Positions 1 to 9,734 of a stretch of 64,000 nt of DNA are shown here, in pieces. A program made the position numbers and the translations under genes. The notes under the pieces are model-generated. The model was given only the letters and a program-made list of their open reading frames with translations, made no database searches and was not told the origin of the DNA. Each line of letters opens with the position of its first letter. The stretch's first letter is position 1. Location: assembly GCF_018860505.1 (NCBI RefSeq), contig NZ_JAHKPU010000049.1, positions 62,001-126,000 on the forward strand, in the 5' to 3' direction. Source of the DNA: Pacificibacter marinus (GTDB lineage Bacteria; Pseudomonadota; Alphaproteobacteria; Rhodobacterales; Rhodobacteraceae).

Positions 1-702
1 CCAGTGTCTATCTCGCTGGGCCTTTGGGCGACCTTGATTTCCTATCTGATCTCGATCCCTTTGGGCATTCGCAAAGCAGTGAAAGACGGATCAAGGTTCG
101 ACACTTGGACCTCAGCCATCATCATTGTCGCCTATGCAATCCCCAGCTTTTTGTTCGCCATCATGCTGGTCGTCGTCTTTGCGGGCGGGTCCTATTGGCA
201 AATCTTTCCTTTGCGCGGGTTGACCTCGGCAAATTTTGACGAGCTGTCCTTGTGGGGCAAAGTGGTCGATTACGCGTGGCACATCACCTTGCCGGTCTTG
301 GCGATGCTGATCTCGTCTTTCGCAACGCTGACGCTTTTGACCAAGAACTCTTTCTTGGACGAAATACGCAAACAATATGTGGTCACAGCCCGCGCCAAAG
401 GCCTGTCCGAACACCGCGTGATGTACGGCCATGTGTTTCGCAACGCGATGTTGATCGTGATCTCAGGCTTTCCGGCGTTGTTCTTGGGCGTGTTCTTTTC
501 GGGATCGTTGATTATCGAGACTATATTTTCGCTCGATGGCATTGGTCGTTTGGGATTCGAAGCCGTGCTCAGACGCGATTACCCCGTGATCTTTGGCACG
601 ATGTTTTTCTTTGGTCTTATCGGTCTGATTATCGGGATTTTGTCTGATCTGATGTATATTTTTATCGATCCGCGTATCGATTTTGAAAAGAGGGATTCAT
701 GA
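1..702 (+). CDS. yejB: Peptide ABC transporter permease, YejB-type (5' end outside window)
   Basis: This is an inner-membrane permease of the binding-protein-dependent oligopeptide/microcin C type. The frame is open through base 1, so the N-terminus lies upstream; about 233 codons are present against roughly 360 usual for YejB. Visible are several hydrophobic spans and the cytoplasmic EAA loop ([20 protein letters not shown]), which contacts the ATPase. The stop overlaps the ATG of the next permease by four bases, so the two are translationally coupled. Assignment to the Yej subfamily rests on the downstream partners: a YejE-like permease with a large extracytoplasmic insert and a double-ATPase YejF. 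A generic Dpp/Opp permease is the alternative. Confidence 0.85.
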   Translation, partial: PVSISLGLWATLISYLISIPLGIRKAVKDGSRFDTWTSAIIIVAYAIPSFLFAIMLVVVFAGGSYWQIFPLRGLTSANFDELSLWGKVVDYAWHITLPVLAMLISSFATLTLLTKNSFLDEIRKQYVVTARAKGLSEHRVMYGHVFRNAMLIVISGFPALFLGVFFSGSLIIETIFSLDGIGRLGFEAVLRRDYPVIFGTMFFFGLIGLIIGILSDLMYIFIDPRIDFEKRDS

Positions 703-1805
703 AACTGTCTCCGCTCAACCAGCGCCGCTGGCGCAATTTCAAATCCAACCGCCGCGCGTTGTGGTCGCTTTGGATTTTCACCACCTTGTTTGTACTGTCA
801 CTGTTCGCTGAATTTATCGCCAACGACAAACCTATCTTGGTGCAATATCGCGGCAGCTATTACACGCCGATTTTCAACTTCTATCCTGAAACTGAATTTG
901 GCGGTGATTTTCGCACCGAGGCTGTGTACCGCTACGCCGAAGTCGAATGCCTGATCACAACCGGCGGGTTGGTGGACTGCTTTGACGACCCTGAAGGGCT
1001 GATCGCGGATGCACAGGATGGCATCGTAGATGGCGAGCCGATTGAAAAAGGCTGGATGATCTGGCCGATCATTCCCTATTCGTTCAACACCCAAGTCGAG
1101 GGACCAGGCGCTGCCCCATCGCCGCCCACCATGCAAAACTGGCTTGGCACTGATGACACCAAACGCGATGTCACGGCGCGGGTGATTTATGGGTTCCGCA
1201 TTTCGATCCTGTTCGCGCTGGCAGTGACTGTGGTGTCCTCGGCCATCGGCATCGTCGCTGGGGCCATTCAGGGGTATTTCGGCGGACGGGTCGATTTGAT
1301 TTTTCAACGCGTGTTGGAAATCTGGAGCTCAACCCCGCAGCTTTACGTGATCATCATCGTCTTTGCCATTTTGGGCAGATCGTTTTGGTTGCTCGTGTTC
1401 GTGACCATCCTGTTTGGTTGGCCTGCGCTGACGGGCGTGGTGCGTGCTGAATTTTTGCGCGCGCGCAATTTCGAATACATCCGTGCCGCGCGCGCGCTGG
1501 GCGTGTCGAATTGGACAATCATGTTCCGCCATATGTTGCCAAACGCCATGGTCGCCACCGTCACCATGTTGCCGTTCATCATGACAGGGGCCATCGGCAC
1601 GCTGGCCAGCCTTGATTTCTTGGGCTTTGGCCTGCCGACCTCTTTGCCGTCTTTGGGCGAAATGACAGCGCAAGCCAAACAGAACCTGCAAGCCCCGTGG
1701 TTGGGCTTTACCGCCTTTTTCACCTACGCGGTTATGCTGTCGTTGCTGGTCTTTATCTTTGAAGGCATCCGCGACGCATTTGATCCCAGAAAGACCTTCC
1801 AATGA
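699..1805 (+). CDS. yejE: Peptide ABC transporter permease, YejE-type
   Basis: Second permease of the importer, 368 residues. One N-terminal membrane span (about residues 21-42) is followed by a roughly 110-residue extracytoplasmic stretch containing a typical [14 protein letters not shown] entry into the permease domain (about 150-360). The EAA loop reads [20 protein letters not shown]. The long region between the first span and the core is typical of YejE rather than DppC. The gene starts inside the yejB stop (ATGA) and ends inside the yejF start (ATGA), so the three form one operon. Confidence 0.9.
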   Translation: MKLSPLNQRRWRNFKSNRRALWSLWIFTTLFVLSLFAEFIANDKPILVQYRGSYYTPIFNFYPETEFGGDFRTEAVYRYAEVECLITTGGLVDCFDDPEGLIADAQDGIVDGEPIEKGWMIWPIIPYSFNTQVEGPGAAPSPPTMQNWLGTDDTKRDVTARVIYGFRISILFALAVTVVSSAIGIVAGAIQGYFGGRVDLIFQRVLEIWSSTPQLYVIIIVFAILGRSFWLLVFVTILFGWPALTGVVRAEFLRARNFEYIRAARALGVSNWTIMFRHMLPNAMVATVTMLPFIMTGAIGTLASLDFLGFGLPTSLPSLGEMTAQAKQNLQAPWLGFTAFFTYAVMLSLLVFIFEGIRDAFDPRKTFQ

Positions 1806-3409
1806 GCCTGTTGTCGTTCGAAAACCTTCATGTGTCGTTCAAGCAAGACGGCGGGTTAAGCCCTGCTGTCAAAGGCGTGTCTTTTGATGTGAAAAAAGGC
1901 GAAACCGTTGCTTTGGTCGGTGAATCCGGATCGGGGAAATCTGTCACCGCATTATCTTCTGTCAGCTTGCTGCCTGACAGCGCGGTGATTGAAGGGTCGA
2001 TCAAATATAATGGGCAAGAGTTGTGTGGCGCGCCCGAGGCTGATCTGCGCAAACTGCGCGGCAATGACATCAGCTTTATCTTTCAAGAGCCGATGACCTC
2101 GCTTAACCCATTGCACACCATCGAAAAACAACTGGCTGAGATTTTGTTGGTCCACCAAGGTTTGCGGGGCCAAGAGGCGCAAAATCGCGTCATCGAATTG
2201 CTAACCCAAGTGGGTATTCATGAACCCGAAGGGCGTTTAAAAGACTATCCGCATCAACTGTCTGGCGGGCAGCGTCAGCGCGTGATGATCGCTATGGCGC
2301 TTGCCAACGGGCCTGATCTATTGATCGCCGACGAGCCTACGACAGCTTTGGACGTGACCATCCAAGCGCAGGTTTTGACGCTGTTGCGCGACTTGCAGGC
2401 CTCTATGGGCATGTCGATGTTGTTCATCACTCATGACCTTGGGATTGTGCGCAAATTGGCCGACCGTGTCTGTGTGATGAAAGACGGTGAAATCGTTGAA
2501 GCGGGCGTGACCAAAGACATCTTTGATGCGCCGCAACATTCCTATACCAAAATGCTGCTGGACGCTGAAACCGTGGGTTACCCCGTGCCGGTGCCTGATG
2601 ATGCGCCAGTGATCACCGAGACCAAAGACCTGCGCGTGTGGTTCCCCATTCAACGTGGGCTGATGCGGCGCACAGTTGGTTATGTCAAAGCGGTGAATGC
2701 TGCGGAATTCTCTATACGCGCTGGCGAAACTGTTGGTGTGGTTGGCGAAAGTGGATCAGGCAAAACCACGCTGGCGCTGGCGATGATGCGCTTGATCGAC
2801 TCTGATGGGCCGATTGTTGTGCTTGGTAAAGACATCCAAGGCTGGACGCAAAAACAGGTGCGGCCTTTGCGGGCAGACATGCAGATCGTGTTCCAAGATC
2901 CCTTCGGGTCTTTGTCGCCGCGCATGACCGTGGCTGAAATTATCGCTGAGGGTCTAAGCGTGCATGGCTTGGGTGAGTATGCCTCGGCTGAGGCCGCCGT
3001 GATCGAGATCATGACCGAGGTGGGCATTGATCCCGACACCCGCAATCGGTATCCGCATGAATTCTCTGGCGGGCAACGCCAACGGATCGCCATCGCGCGT
3101 GCTATGGTGCTGCGCCCTAAGCTGTTGGTTTTGGATGAGCCGACGTCGGCTTTGGACAAAACGGTTCAAGTGCAAATTGTCGCTCTGTTGCGTGCTTTGC
3201 AAGTGAAACATAAGCTGGCCTATCTGTTCATCTCACACGACCTCAAAGTTGTTCGCGCGCTCAGTCACAAAGTGATCGTGATGAAACGTGGCGATATTGT
3301 TGAGGCAGGGGAGGCAGCGCAGATTTTTGATGCGCCTGCCGAGCCTTATACCCAAGCATTGATCACGGCGGCCTTTGATCTGGCCGTGAAAGAGGGCGCT
3401 GAGGTGTAA
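1802..3409 (+). CDS. yejF: Peptide ABC transporter, fused double ATP-binding protein YejF
   Basis: A 535-residue cytoplasmic protein with two complete ABC ATPase domains in tandem. The first has Walker A GESGSGKS (residues 40-47), signature LSGGQRQR and Walker B LLIADEPT. The second has Walker A GESGSGKT (near 315), signature FSGGQRQR and Walker B LLVLDEPT. The fused arrangement is characteristic of YejF and GsiA, and the YejE-like partner favours YejF. It would power import of peptides or peptide-like compounds through YejB/YejE. No periplasmic binding protein is in the window; it may lie upstream. The stop codon is embedded in a strong hairpin. Confidence 0.9.
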   Translation: MSLLSFENLHVSFKQDGGLSPAVKGVSFDVKKGETVALVGESGSGKSVTALSSVSLLPDSAVIEGSIKYNGQELCGAPEADLRKLRGNDISFIFQEPMTSLNPLHTIEKQLAEILLVHQGLRGQEAQNRVIELLTQVGIHEPEGRLKDYPHQLSGGQRQRVMIAMALANGPDLLIADEPTTALDVTIQAQVLTLLRDLQASMGMSMLFITHDLGIVRKLADRVCVMKDGEIVEAGVTKDIFDAPQHSYTKMLLDAETVGYPVPVPDDAPVITETKDLRVWFPIQRGLMRRTVGYVKAVNAAEFSIRAGETVGVVGESGSGKTTLALAMMRLIDSDGPIVVLGKDIQGWTQKQVRPLRADMQIVFQDPFGSLSPRMTVAEIIAEGLSVHGLGEYASAEAAVIEIMTEVGIDPDTRNRYPHEFSGGQRQRIAIARAMVLRPKLLVLDEPTSALDKTVQVQIVALLRALQVKHKLAYLFISHDLKVVRALSHKVIVMKRGDIVEAGEAAQIFDAPAEPYTQALITAAFDLAVKEGAEV

Positions 3410-3422
3410 ACCTCGCGCCCTC
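3392..3422. terminator. Hairpin between convergent yejF and carboxypeptidase genes
   Basis: GAGGGCGC and GCGCCCTC form an outer stem and GAGG/CCTC an inner stem around a TGTAAA loop. The yejF stop codon lies in the loop. ATTTATATTTC follows on the + strand. The position between two convergent genes suggests a bidirectional terminator. Confidence 0.6.
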
Positions 3423-3459
3423 ATTTATATTTCGAAATTTGTTGGGGAAGGCCGATGTC

Positions 3460-5019
3460 TTAGGACGATGGGCCCATTGTTGCACAGGCGTTGCCGCGTG
3501 CTTCCAATTTACGGCAGGTCAGTGCCGCGACCTCTTGCGACAGGCCTAAGAAATTCGCGTCATAGCCGCCTTTGCTGCGGGTGACTTTGCGCAAGGCGCC
3601 GTCAAGATTTTCAAGTTCGGACAATGCGGTTTTCAGCAAGACTTTGCGGGCCTCATATTCCGACCCATAGGTGCCGATATTCACGCCCCAATGACGGCTG
3701 CCCGATGTGGACATCCGCGTGACGACTTCCGGTGCTGTGCTCGCAAAAGTCGGGGCGACCTGCGCAGACACAGGTTCGATAGACGCCAGTTGCAAGGTGC
3801 TTGGGCGCGCTTGTGGTTTGATTGCTGCCATACCGCTTGGCACATCAACAACGGGCGCTTCGGCTGTGTCTTGCAATAGATCGGTGGCTTCAATAACCGC
3901 TGCATCCGCCGCCGCCAAAACAGCGTCAGCTTGATTGGCTTCGGCGACGACGTCGAAAATATCGTCAGACATCGCCATCAATAAGTTTTCCTGTTCAGGC
4001 GCGAGCTCACGCAGAGGACGCATTTGTGGCAGCGGGCTTGACGCCATCGTGATCCGAGCGCGTACAATTTTGGATGCAGTGCGCGGCGTGCGTCCCGAAT
4101 CGGCAACCATCACAGCACCTGTGGAGGCCTTGCCCATATAGGGTGGGCGTTGGGGTTTGTGCACGGCGACGCGGGTCGCTGCGCGTTTGAACCCTAGATC
4201 CATCAATTCGGTCACACGCGCGTTGCGGGTGATGGTGGAACGTCCACCAAAGACTGTGGTGATGATGCGCTCTTGGCCGTGTTGCGCTGAGGCGACAAGG
4301 TTAAAGCCCGCAGCAGATGTGTATCCTGTTTTAATGCCGTCCGCACCTTTGTAGCTGTTCAAGAAACGCGAGTTGGTGTGGGTCACAGTGCGCACGCCTG
4401 CGTCGGCTGTTTTGCGCGAAAAGAGGTTATAATAGTCAGGGTAGTCGTAAAACACATGACGGCCCAACACGCTCATGTCGCGGGCTGTCGACAAATGGCC
4501 ACTTTCGGTCAAGCCGTGGGCGTTTTTAAAGGTGGTGCGTGACATGCCAAGCGCCTTGGCCGTGCGGTTCATGCGGCGGGCAAAAGCGGCCTCAGATCCT
4601 TCGATCGCCTCTCCGATGGCTGTGGCAGAATCATTGGCGGATTTCACGGCTGCTGCACGAATCAAATAGCGTAGCTTGATTTTTTGTCCCGCTTTGAGAC
4701 CCAAACGCGAAGGTGGCTCAGAGGCGGCCTTGCGCGAAATCGTGACCATAGTGTCCAGTGAAATTTCACCGTTCTCAATCGCTTCAAACGCGATGTAGAG
4801 AGTCATCATTTTGGTTAAAGAGGCAGGGTGCAATCTGGTGTCGGCATTGCTGGCATGAAGAACTTTACCGTTTCGTGCATCCATGACGAGCGCCGCATAT
4901 TCAGCGGCCATCACAGACTTGATCGGGATAAGCCCCAAGATCAAAGCGATAAGCATCACGGAAAAAATGCTCGTGGAGCGGGCGCACGTTTTCACGCGTG
5001 CTTGCACGTCTCTTGCCAT
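3460..5019 (-). CDS. D-alanyl-D-alanine carboxypeptidase (PBP5/6-type) with SPOR domain
   Basis: A serine peptidase S11 enzyme that trims the terminal D-Ala from peptidoglycan pentapeptides in the periplasm. A signal sequence covers about residues 15-39 (cleavage after VMA-A). The catalytic motifs are complete: SLTK (Ser67, Lys70), SAN (127-129) and KTG (230-232). After the catalytic region comes an Ala-rich linker (about 300-430), then a C-terminal SPOR-like domain from about residue 440 that would bind denuded glycan at division sites. The 519-residue length matches the SPOR-fused form in Rhodobacteraceae rather than the roughly 400-residue DacA/DacC. The ATG is preceded by GAGGC at suitable distance. 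It is convergent with yejF and appears monocistronic. Confidence 0.9.
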   Translation of the reverse strand: MARDVQARVKTCARSTSIFSVMLIALILGLIPIKSVMAAEYAALVMDARNGKVLHASNADTRLHPASLTKMMTLYIAFEAIENGEISLDTMVTISRKAASEPPSRLGLKAGQKIKLRYLIRAAAVKSANDSATAIGEAIEGSEAAFARRMNRTAKALGMSRTTFKNAHGLTESGHLSTARDMSVLGRHVFYDYPDYYNLFSRKTADAGVRTVTHTNSRFLNSYKGADGIKTGYTSAAGFNLVASAQHGQERIITTVFGGRSTITRNARVTELMDLGFKRAATRVAVHKPQRPPYMGKASTGAVMVADSGRTPRTASKIVRARITMASSPLPQMRPLRELAPEQENLLMAMSDDIFDVVAEANQADAVLAAADAAVIEATDLLQDTAEAPVVDVPSGMAAIKPQARPSTLQLASIEPVSAQVAPTFASTAPEVVTRMSTSGSRHWGVNIGTYGSEYEARKVLLKTALSELENLDGALRKVTRSKGGYDANFLGLSQEVAALTCRKLEARGNACATMGPSS

Positions 5020-5259
5020 AATATATCTGCCTCATTTTATCGGATCGTTTCGCCCGAATTATTGGGTCAGCCTAGCACAGGGTTTGAAATGAGAAAACTA
5101 CCAATTTTCAAAGGGTTTCAAGGGATGCATTGGTGCAACGCTATATCTTGTATGGTTAACATGCCTGTCCGCTACATATCTATTTTGAAGGCTGTGTAAA
5201 ATTTTGGACGTAAAATTGATCGCTAAAAAGCCGCGGAGAAAAGCGGACCAAGAAAGCCC

Positions 5260-5958
5260 TTAAAGATTATCGATCAAGGCGGGCAGGGCACGCAAACTAT
5301 TCAATTTTCGGTACTTCGGGTGCTCTGTTGGTGGCTCGGCATGTTCAATCGCCCAAGTGATGTTATGCGGCACGAAAACGCCCCAAGCCCCAGCCTCAAT
5401 GGGGGCAATGACATCAGATTTCATCGAATTCCCGACCATCATCGCCGAATCAGCAGCGATGCCACGGGCGGTAAAAATATCTGCATAGACGCTAGGGATT
5501 TTGGCCGACACAATTTCAACACCATCGAATAATGCGCCCAAACCTGATTGTGCCAGTTTGCGTTCTTGGTCCAGCAGATCGCCTTTGGTGATCAACAAAA
5601 TATCATGGGTTTGCGCGAGTTGCGCCACGGTTTCTGCCGCACCGTCTAGCAAGTGAATAGGATGCTGCAACATGTCTTGCCCTGCTGCGATCAGCTCTTT
5701 GATCACAGAGGCAGGCACACGCTCTTCGGTGACTTCAATCGCGGTTTCGATCATCGACAGCACAAAGCCTTTGATGCCAAACCCGTAGTGGCCAAGATTG
5801 CGCCGCTCAGCGGCCAAAAGACGATCTGCCAAGTGATCTGCATCTGTATATTGTGCCAAAAGCTGTGCAAAACGTTCTTGGGTCATGCGAAAAAACGCTT
5901 CGTTTTCCCACAGTGTATCATCCGCGTCGAAGGCAATTGTAGACAATTTGGTGCGCAT
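5260..5958 (-). CDS. HAD-family hydrolase
   Basis: A 232-residue haloacid-dehalogenase-type hydrolase, probably a phosphatase. Motif I is DADDTLW near the N-terminus (nucleophile Asp plus acid/base Asp), motif II is the ITKGD segment, and the C-terminal acidic motif is VGNSMKSDV. An all-helical C1-type cap lies between motifs I and II. The start at ATG 5958 is chosen because GGAGAGG sits about 7 bases upstream. An in-frame ATG at 5988 with AAGGGGG ahead is possible but would add ten residues before the conserved core. It is divergent from clpS. Substrate unknown. Confidence 0.8.
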   Translation of the reverse strand: MRTKLSTIAFDADDTLWENEAFFRMTQERFAQLLAQYTDADHLADRLLAAERRNLGHYGFGIKGFVLSMIETAIEVTEERVPASVIKELIAAGQDMLQHPIHLLDGAAETVAQLAQTHDILLITKGDLLDQERKLAQSGLGALFDGVEIVSAKIPSVYADIFTARGIAADSAMMVGNSMKSDVIAPIEAGAWGVFVPHNITWAIEHAEPPTEHPKYRKLNSLRALPALIDNL

Positions 5959-6058
5959 TTTATACCTCTCCTGAGCCCCTAGGGGCATAACCCCCTTTAT
6001 TCGTGTGAAAAAGGGTCTATATAAAGCGCCCGAACACTGATTTTTTCGACTGACCCGA

Positions 6059-6418
6059 ATGGGAGCACCCAGCGTGATCCACTTGCCTTATAAAATGTCC
6101 GATAAAGACGACCATTTCGACGATGGTGATCTTGGCCTTGCCTTGAAAACAAAGCCAAAAACCCAGCGTCCGCCGATGTATAAGGTGATGCTTTTGAATG
6201 ACGACTACACACCAATGGAGTTCGTTATTCTTGTGCTGGAACGATTTTTTGGAATCGGCAGCACGAAAGCGACAGAGATTATGTTGACCGTTCACAAAAA
6301 AGGTCTGGCCGTCGTGGGCGTGTTTGCCTTCGAGATTGCCGAGACAAAGGTGGCCCAAGTGATGGATTTCGCTCGTCGCCATCAACACCCGCTGCAATGC
6401 ACAATGGAAAAGGAATAG
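6059..6418 (+). CDS. clpS: ATP-dependent Clp protease adaptor ClpS
   Basis: Small cytoplasmic adaptor that hands N-degron substrates to ClpAP. The core is well conserved: [16 protein letters not shown] (peptide-binding pocket), the [14 protein letters not shown] helix, the [13 protein letters not shown] segment and a terminal helix ending in QHPLQC. The family is usually 100-120 residues and this reading gives 119. The start is uncertain: ATG 6059 has only a weak Shine-Dalgarno, and ATG 6095 (giving 107 residues) has none that I can see. clpA is not adjacent in the window. It is divergent from the HAD gene. Confidence 0.93.
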   Translation: MGAPSVIHLPYKMSDKDDHFDDGDLGLALKTKPKTQRPPMYKVMLLNDDYTPMEFVILVLERFFGIGSTKATEIMLTVHKKGLAVVGVFAFEIAETKVAQVMDFARRHQHPLQCTMEKE

Positions 6419-6439
6419 GCGTCCGCGCCGACCCTGCCA

Positions 6440-7420
6440 ATGGTATCCCCCAGACTTTCCCTCGTCCTTGATGGACAAGACCAGCCCAATCGGGTCGTGG
6501 TCTATCGCCCGCGTTCTGATGCCGATTACAGCGGTTTCGGCGATGCGACTGTGCAAATTGTTCAAGGGTTCAAACCTGACTTTGCCACCTTTCAATCGCT
6601 TGGGTTTGACACCCGCACAGCGGCTGAGGGATCATTCGATTTGGCCGTTGTGGCGGTGCCTCGCGCCAAACGCGAAGCCCGTGCTTTGATTGCGGATGCG
6701 GCGGAGCGTTCTGTGCGCGTCGTAGTTGATGGGCAAAAAACCGATGGTATCGACAGCCTGCTGAAGGATGTGCGCAAGCGCGCCGATGTGACAGCGCTCG
6801 TGTCCAAGGCGCATGGCAAAGCCTTTATGTTTGAGGGTGGCGATTTTGCCGATTGGGCAGATCCCGGAGCGTTGAACGCTGTCGATGGGTTCGAAACCCG
6901 CCTTGGTGTGTTTTCTGCGGATCGTGTGGATAAAGCCTCTGCGGCGCTGGTCGCGGCTTTGCCGGACAAGCTGCCGTCAAAAATCGCTGATTTCGGTGCG
7001 GGCTGGGGGTATCTGTCGCGTCATATTTTGGCGATTGAAGGTGTGAAAAAACTGCACATTATTGAGGCCGAAGCCACGGCATTAGATTGCGCGCGCGTCA
7101 ATGTCACGGATGACCGCGCGGTGTTTCATTGGGCCGACGTCACAACGCATGAGGCGAAACCAGCCTATGATGGCATCATCATGAACCCACCGTTCCACAC
7201 CACACGTGCTGCCGATCCTGGGCTTGGCCAAGCGTTCATTGCCTCTGCTGCGCGCTGTCTGGCCCCGCATGGGCACCTGTGGATGGTGGCCAATCGCCAT
7301 TTGCCTTACGAGGCGACATTGAGCGAACATTTCGGGCTTGTCGCTGAAATTGGCGGCACGCCAGCCTTTAAAATTCTACAGGCGTCCAAGCCTCTTCGCA
7401 CCGGCAAAAGAATATCGTAG
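6440..7420 (+). CDS. RsmC/RlmG-like rRNA guanine-N2 methyltransferase
   Basis: A 326-residue class I SAM-dependent methyltransferase. A degenerate N-terminal domain (about residues 1-150) precedes a Rossmann domain with a SAM-binding segment ADFGAGWGYLSRHI and the catalytic motif NPPFH typical of N-methyltransferases acting on exocyclic amino groups. This two-domain layout matches RsmC (16S G1207) and RlmG (23S G1835), and the sequence does not let me separate them. It lies 21 bases after clpS and may be co-transcribed. Confidence 0.8.
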   Translation: MVSPRLSLVLDGQDQPNRVVVYRPRSDADYSGFGDATVQIVQGFKPDFATFQSLGFDTRTAAEGSFDLAVVAVPRAKREARALIADAAERSVRVVVDGQKTDGIDSLLKDVRKRADVTALVSKAHGKAFMFEGGDFADWADPGALNAVDGFETRLGVFSADRVDKASAALVAALPDKLPSKIADFGAGWGYLSRHILAIEGVKKLHIIEAEATALDCARVNVTDDRAVFHWADVTTHEAKPAYDGIIMNPPFHTTRAADPGLGQAFIASAARCLAPHGHLWMVANRHLPYEATLSEHFGLVAEIGGTPAFKILQASKPLRTGKRIS

Positions 7421-7449
7421 TCTTGGCATACTAGAATTGGAGATTTGAT

Positions 7450-8262
7450 ATGAGTTTCTCGATCGCAGGAAAAACCGCTATTGTGACTGGTGCGGCCAAT
7501 GGTATTGGCCTAGCGATTGCACGTCATTTCGAGGCCCAAGGCGCGAACGTCATGTGCGCTGATATGGATGAAAGCAAACTGGCTGCTGAATTGGGCGATG
7601 CAGGCAAAGATGATGGATCTTCCATACGTTACTTTGCTGGCGATTTGCGTAAAAAACTTACCATCGCCAATCTGTTGTCCGCCACCATCGATGCCTTTGA
7701 TGGCGTCGATATTTTGATCAACGCCTCGCGCCAAGTGGTGCCTTGCGATCCGACCGTCGCCAAAGAAGATATGGTTGAATACCTGCTTGAGCAAAACTTG
7801 ATGACCAGCTTGCGGATGACGCAGCAGGTGTCAAAGTGGATGCGAGAACATTCAAAGCGTGAAGAAAATCCGAACAGTCCTGTCGGGTCAATCGTGAACC
7901 TGTCATCGATTGCCGCGCGTCGGACACATCCGTCTATGATGGCGTTTTCGATCTCAAGTGCTGCGGTAGATCAAATGACCCGCTCGATGGCTGTGGCGAT
8001 GGCGCCGCATGGTATTCGTGTGAATGCTGTGGCGTTTGGGTCGGTGATGAGTGCCAGTTTGCAAGATATGTTGGCGACCCATGAAGAGTTCCGCAACGAA
8101 ATCATCGACAAAACGCCGCTTGGGCGCATCGCATCCGCCACAGAAGTTGCAGAGACGGTTCAATACCTTGCCTCTGAAGGCTCTGGTTTTATGACGGGTC
8201 AAATTCTGACTGTCGATGGCGGGCGTACCTTGGTCGATCCCGTCGGCAAACCCGCGCATTAA
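7450..8262 (+). CDS. SDR-family protein lacking the catalytic Tyr/Lys
   Basis: A 270-residue Rossmann-fold protein of the short-chain dehydrogenase/reductase superfamily. The nucleotide-binding motif TGAANGIG (residues 13-20) is intact, and the catalytic-type serine is present in NLSS (150-153). The YxxxK pair expected at 166/170 reads F166 and S170 (FSISS), and the usual NNAG motif reads INAS. With Tyr and Lys both absent, ordinary SDR oxidoreduction is unlikely, so the protein may be a dinucleotide-binding regulator or use altered chemistry. It lies 29 bases after the methyltransferase gene, with GGAG before ATG, so it could be in the clpS transcript. Its C-terminus (GQILTVDGGRT) is normal for the family. 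Confidence 0.8.
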   Translation: MSFSIAGKTAIVTGAANGIGLAIARHFEAQGANVMCADMDESKLAAELGDAGKDDGSSIRYFAGDLRKKLTIANLLSATIDAFDGVDILINASRQVVPCDPTVAKEDMVEYLLEQNLMTSLRMTQQVSKWMREHSKREENPNSPVGSIVNLSSIAARRTHPSMMAFSISSAAVDQMTRSMAVAMAPHGIRVNAVAFGSVMSASLQDMLATHEEFRNEIIDKTPLGRIASATEVAETVQYLASEGSGFMTGQILTVDGGRTLVDPVGKPAH

Positions 8263-8268
8263 TCGACT

Positions 8269-8643
8269 TTAGTCAGGATAGGCCTGTTGGCAGGCCAGCA
8301 CTTGGGCTTCTGCTTGGATGGCTAAGGCGGCTTCTTTTTCGCGCAGAACTGCAAGTTTCGCGGCTTCACCATCAAGGTCGATGGACTTGCGTTTGATCAC
8401 GGTGTCTTTCACGGCGACCCTGCAATATTTGGTGTCACCATTGGGTGTCTCGCCGCATTGTTTGCGCTCATAGTCGACGACTTCGGTCTCGACCAAAGCA
8501 TAGCCGCGCGCCAGATTGCCCTCAGCTTCATTCACAAAGCTGCGCACGGCCCGTAAATCTTGCGTCGCGCGTGAAATGCACATTTGCTGCTCAGAGCACG
8601 CGGCCAAAAGCAATAAGGCGGGTAGGGCAAGCAATGTACGCAT
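8269..8643 (-). CDS. Small putative lipoprotein
   Basis: Encodes 124 residues beginning with a lipoprotein signal (hydrophobic LLALPALLLL, lipobox LAAC). The start at 8643 is set by GGAG upstream and by the signal peptide; the longer frame to 8691 would bury it. The mature part contains three or four further cysteines and a helical Lys/Glu/Ala-rich C-terminus. No domain recognised. It is convergent with the SDR gene (6 bases between stops) and divergent from hemF. Predicted inner- or outer-membrane anchored; role unknown. Confidence 0.7.
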   Translation of the reverse strand: MRTLLALPALLLLAACSEQQMCISRATQDLRAVRSFVNEAEGNLARGYALVETEVVDYERKQCGETPNGDTKYCRVAVKDTVIKRKSIDLDGEAAKLAVLREKEAALAIQAEAQVLACQQAYPD

Positions 8644-8760
8644 GGGAAACTCCTGTGTTACGTGCAGTATAGCGCTTATTTGCCGCGCCATAAGCGCTCT
8701 TGGCAGTGTCGGCGTAATCCTGCTAACAGATGGGCGTAAGTTTGTGAATAAGGACGCCTC

Positions 8761-9654
8761 ATGACCGACGATCTACAAGACGAAAAAGCCCGCGCCTCTG
8801 CTTGGTTTCGCAGCCTGCGTGATGATATCGTTGGGGCGTTTGAGGCCTTAGAAGACACCCAAACGACAGGGCCTTTTGCCGATCTGCCCGCTGGCCGGTT
8901 TGAGGTTAACGAGACCAAACGCAGCTCTGAAGATGGATCAGACGCAGGTGGCGGATTGATGTCTGTCATGCGTGGTGGCCGTGTGTTTGAAAAGGTGGGC
9001 GTCAATATTTCAACCGTTTACGGCACGCTTGGCGCGCGGGCGCAAAGCGCTATGGCCGCGCGCAAAGGCTTGCCGGGTATGAAAGATGATCCACGCTTTT
9101 GGGCGGCTGGCATCTCATTGGTCGCCCATATGCAAAACCCGCACAGCCCTGCCGTGCATATGAACACGCGGATGTTCTGGACACCGCATGCTTGGTGGTT
9201 CGGCGGCGGGTCAGACCTGAATCCTTGCATTGAATATGAGGCAGACACTGCCGCCTTTCACGCCGTACAAAAAGAACACTGCGACCGCCACGACGCGTCA
9301 TATTACCCCAAGTTCAAAGACTGGGCGGACGAGTATTTTTATATCCCGCACCGTAATCGTGCACGTGGCGTGGGTGGCATTTTCTTTGACGACCACTGCA
9401 CGGGCGATTGGGAAAAAGACTTTGCCTTTACCCAAGATGTCGGGCGTGCCTTTCTGCCAGCCTTTCTTGGGGCCACCGAAAAGCGCCGCAACACGCCGTG
9501 GACGGACGCTGACAAAGACGCGCAATTGGTGCATCGTGGGCTCTATGCGGAATACAATCTGGTCTATGACCGCGGCACAAAATTTGGCCTAGAGACAGGT
9601 CATGACGCCAACGCTGTTTTGATGTCCTTGCCGCCCATGGCAAAATGGGTTTGA
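8761..9654 (+). CDS. hemF: Oxygen-dependent coproporphyrinogen III oxidase
   Basis: Catalyses the O2-dependent oxidative decarboxylation of coproporphyrinogen III to protoporphyrinogen IX in haem synthesis. The 297-residue length fits the family. Typical segments are visible: HMNTRMFW, WWFGGGSDLNPC, the YFYIPHRNRARGVGGIFFDD block, and a C-terminal NLVYDRGTKFGLETG. AAGGA lies a few bases before the ATG. The window also encodes the O2-independent counterpart hemN about 5 kb away, so the cell can run this step with or without oxygen. I see no FNR box before hemF. Confidence 0.97.
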   Translation: MTDDLQDEKARASAWFRSLRDDIVGAFEALEDTQTTGPFADLPAGRFEVNETKRSSEDGSDAGGGLMSVMRGGRVFEKVGVNISTVYGTLGARAQSAMAARKGLPGMKDDPRFWAAGISLVAHMQNPHSPAVHMNTRMFWTPHAWWFGGGSDLNPCIEYEADTAAFHAVQKEHCDRHDASYYPKFKDWADEYFYIPHRNRARGVGGIFFDDHCTGDWEKDFAFTQDVGRAFLPAFLGATEKRRNTPWTDADKDAQLVHRGLYAEYNLVYDRGTKFGLETGHDANAVLMSLPPMAKWV

Positions 9655-9734
9655 CGGACTTGGGTTTAATTCTATCGGCGCAATCTACGTTTGATGGATG
9701 CGTCACTCGGAACTGATTTTTACGGAGATTTCCA

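Noticed and set aside
5975-5986. GCCCCTAGGGGC palindrome before the HAD gene
   Set aside because: Short, without loop or known binding protein, and it lies in a G/C-rich leader; chance is likely.
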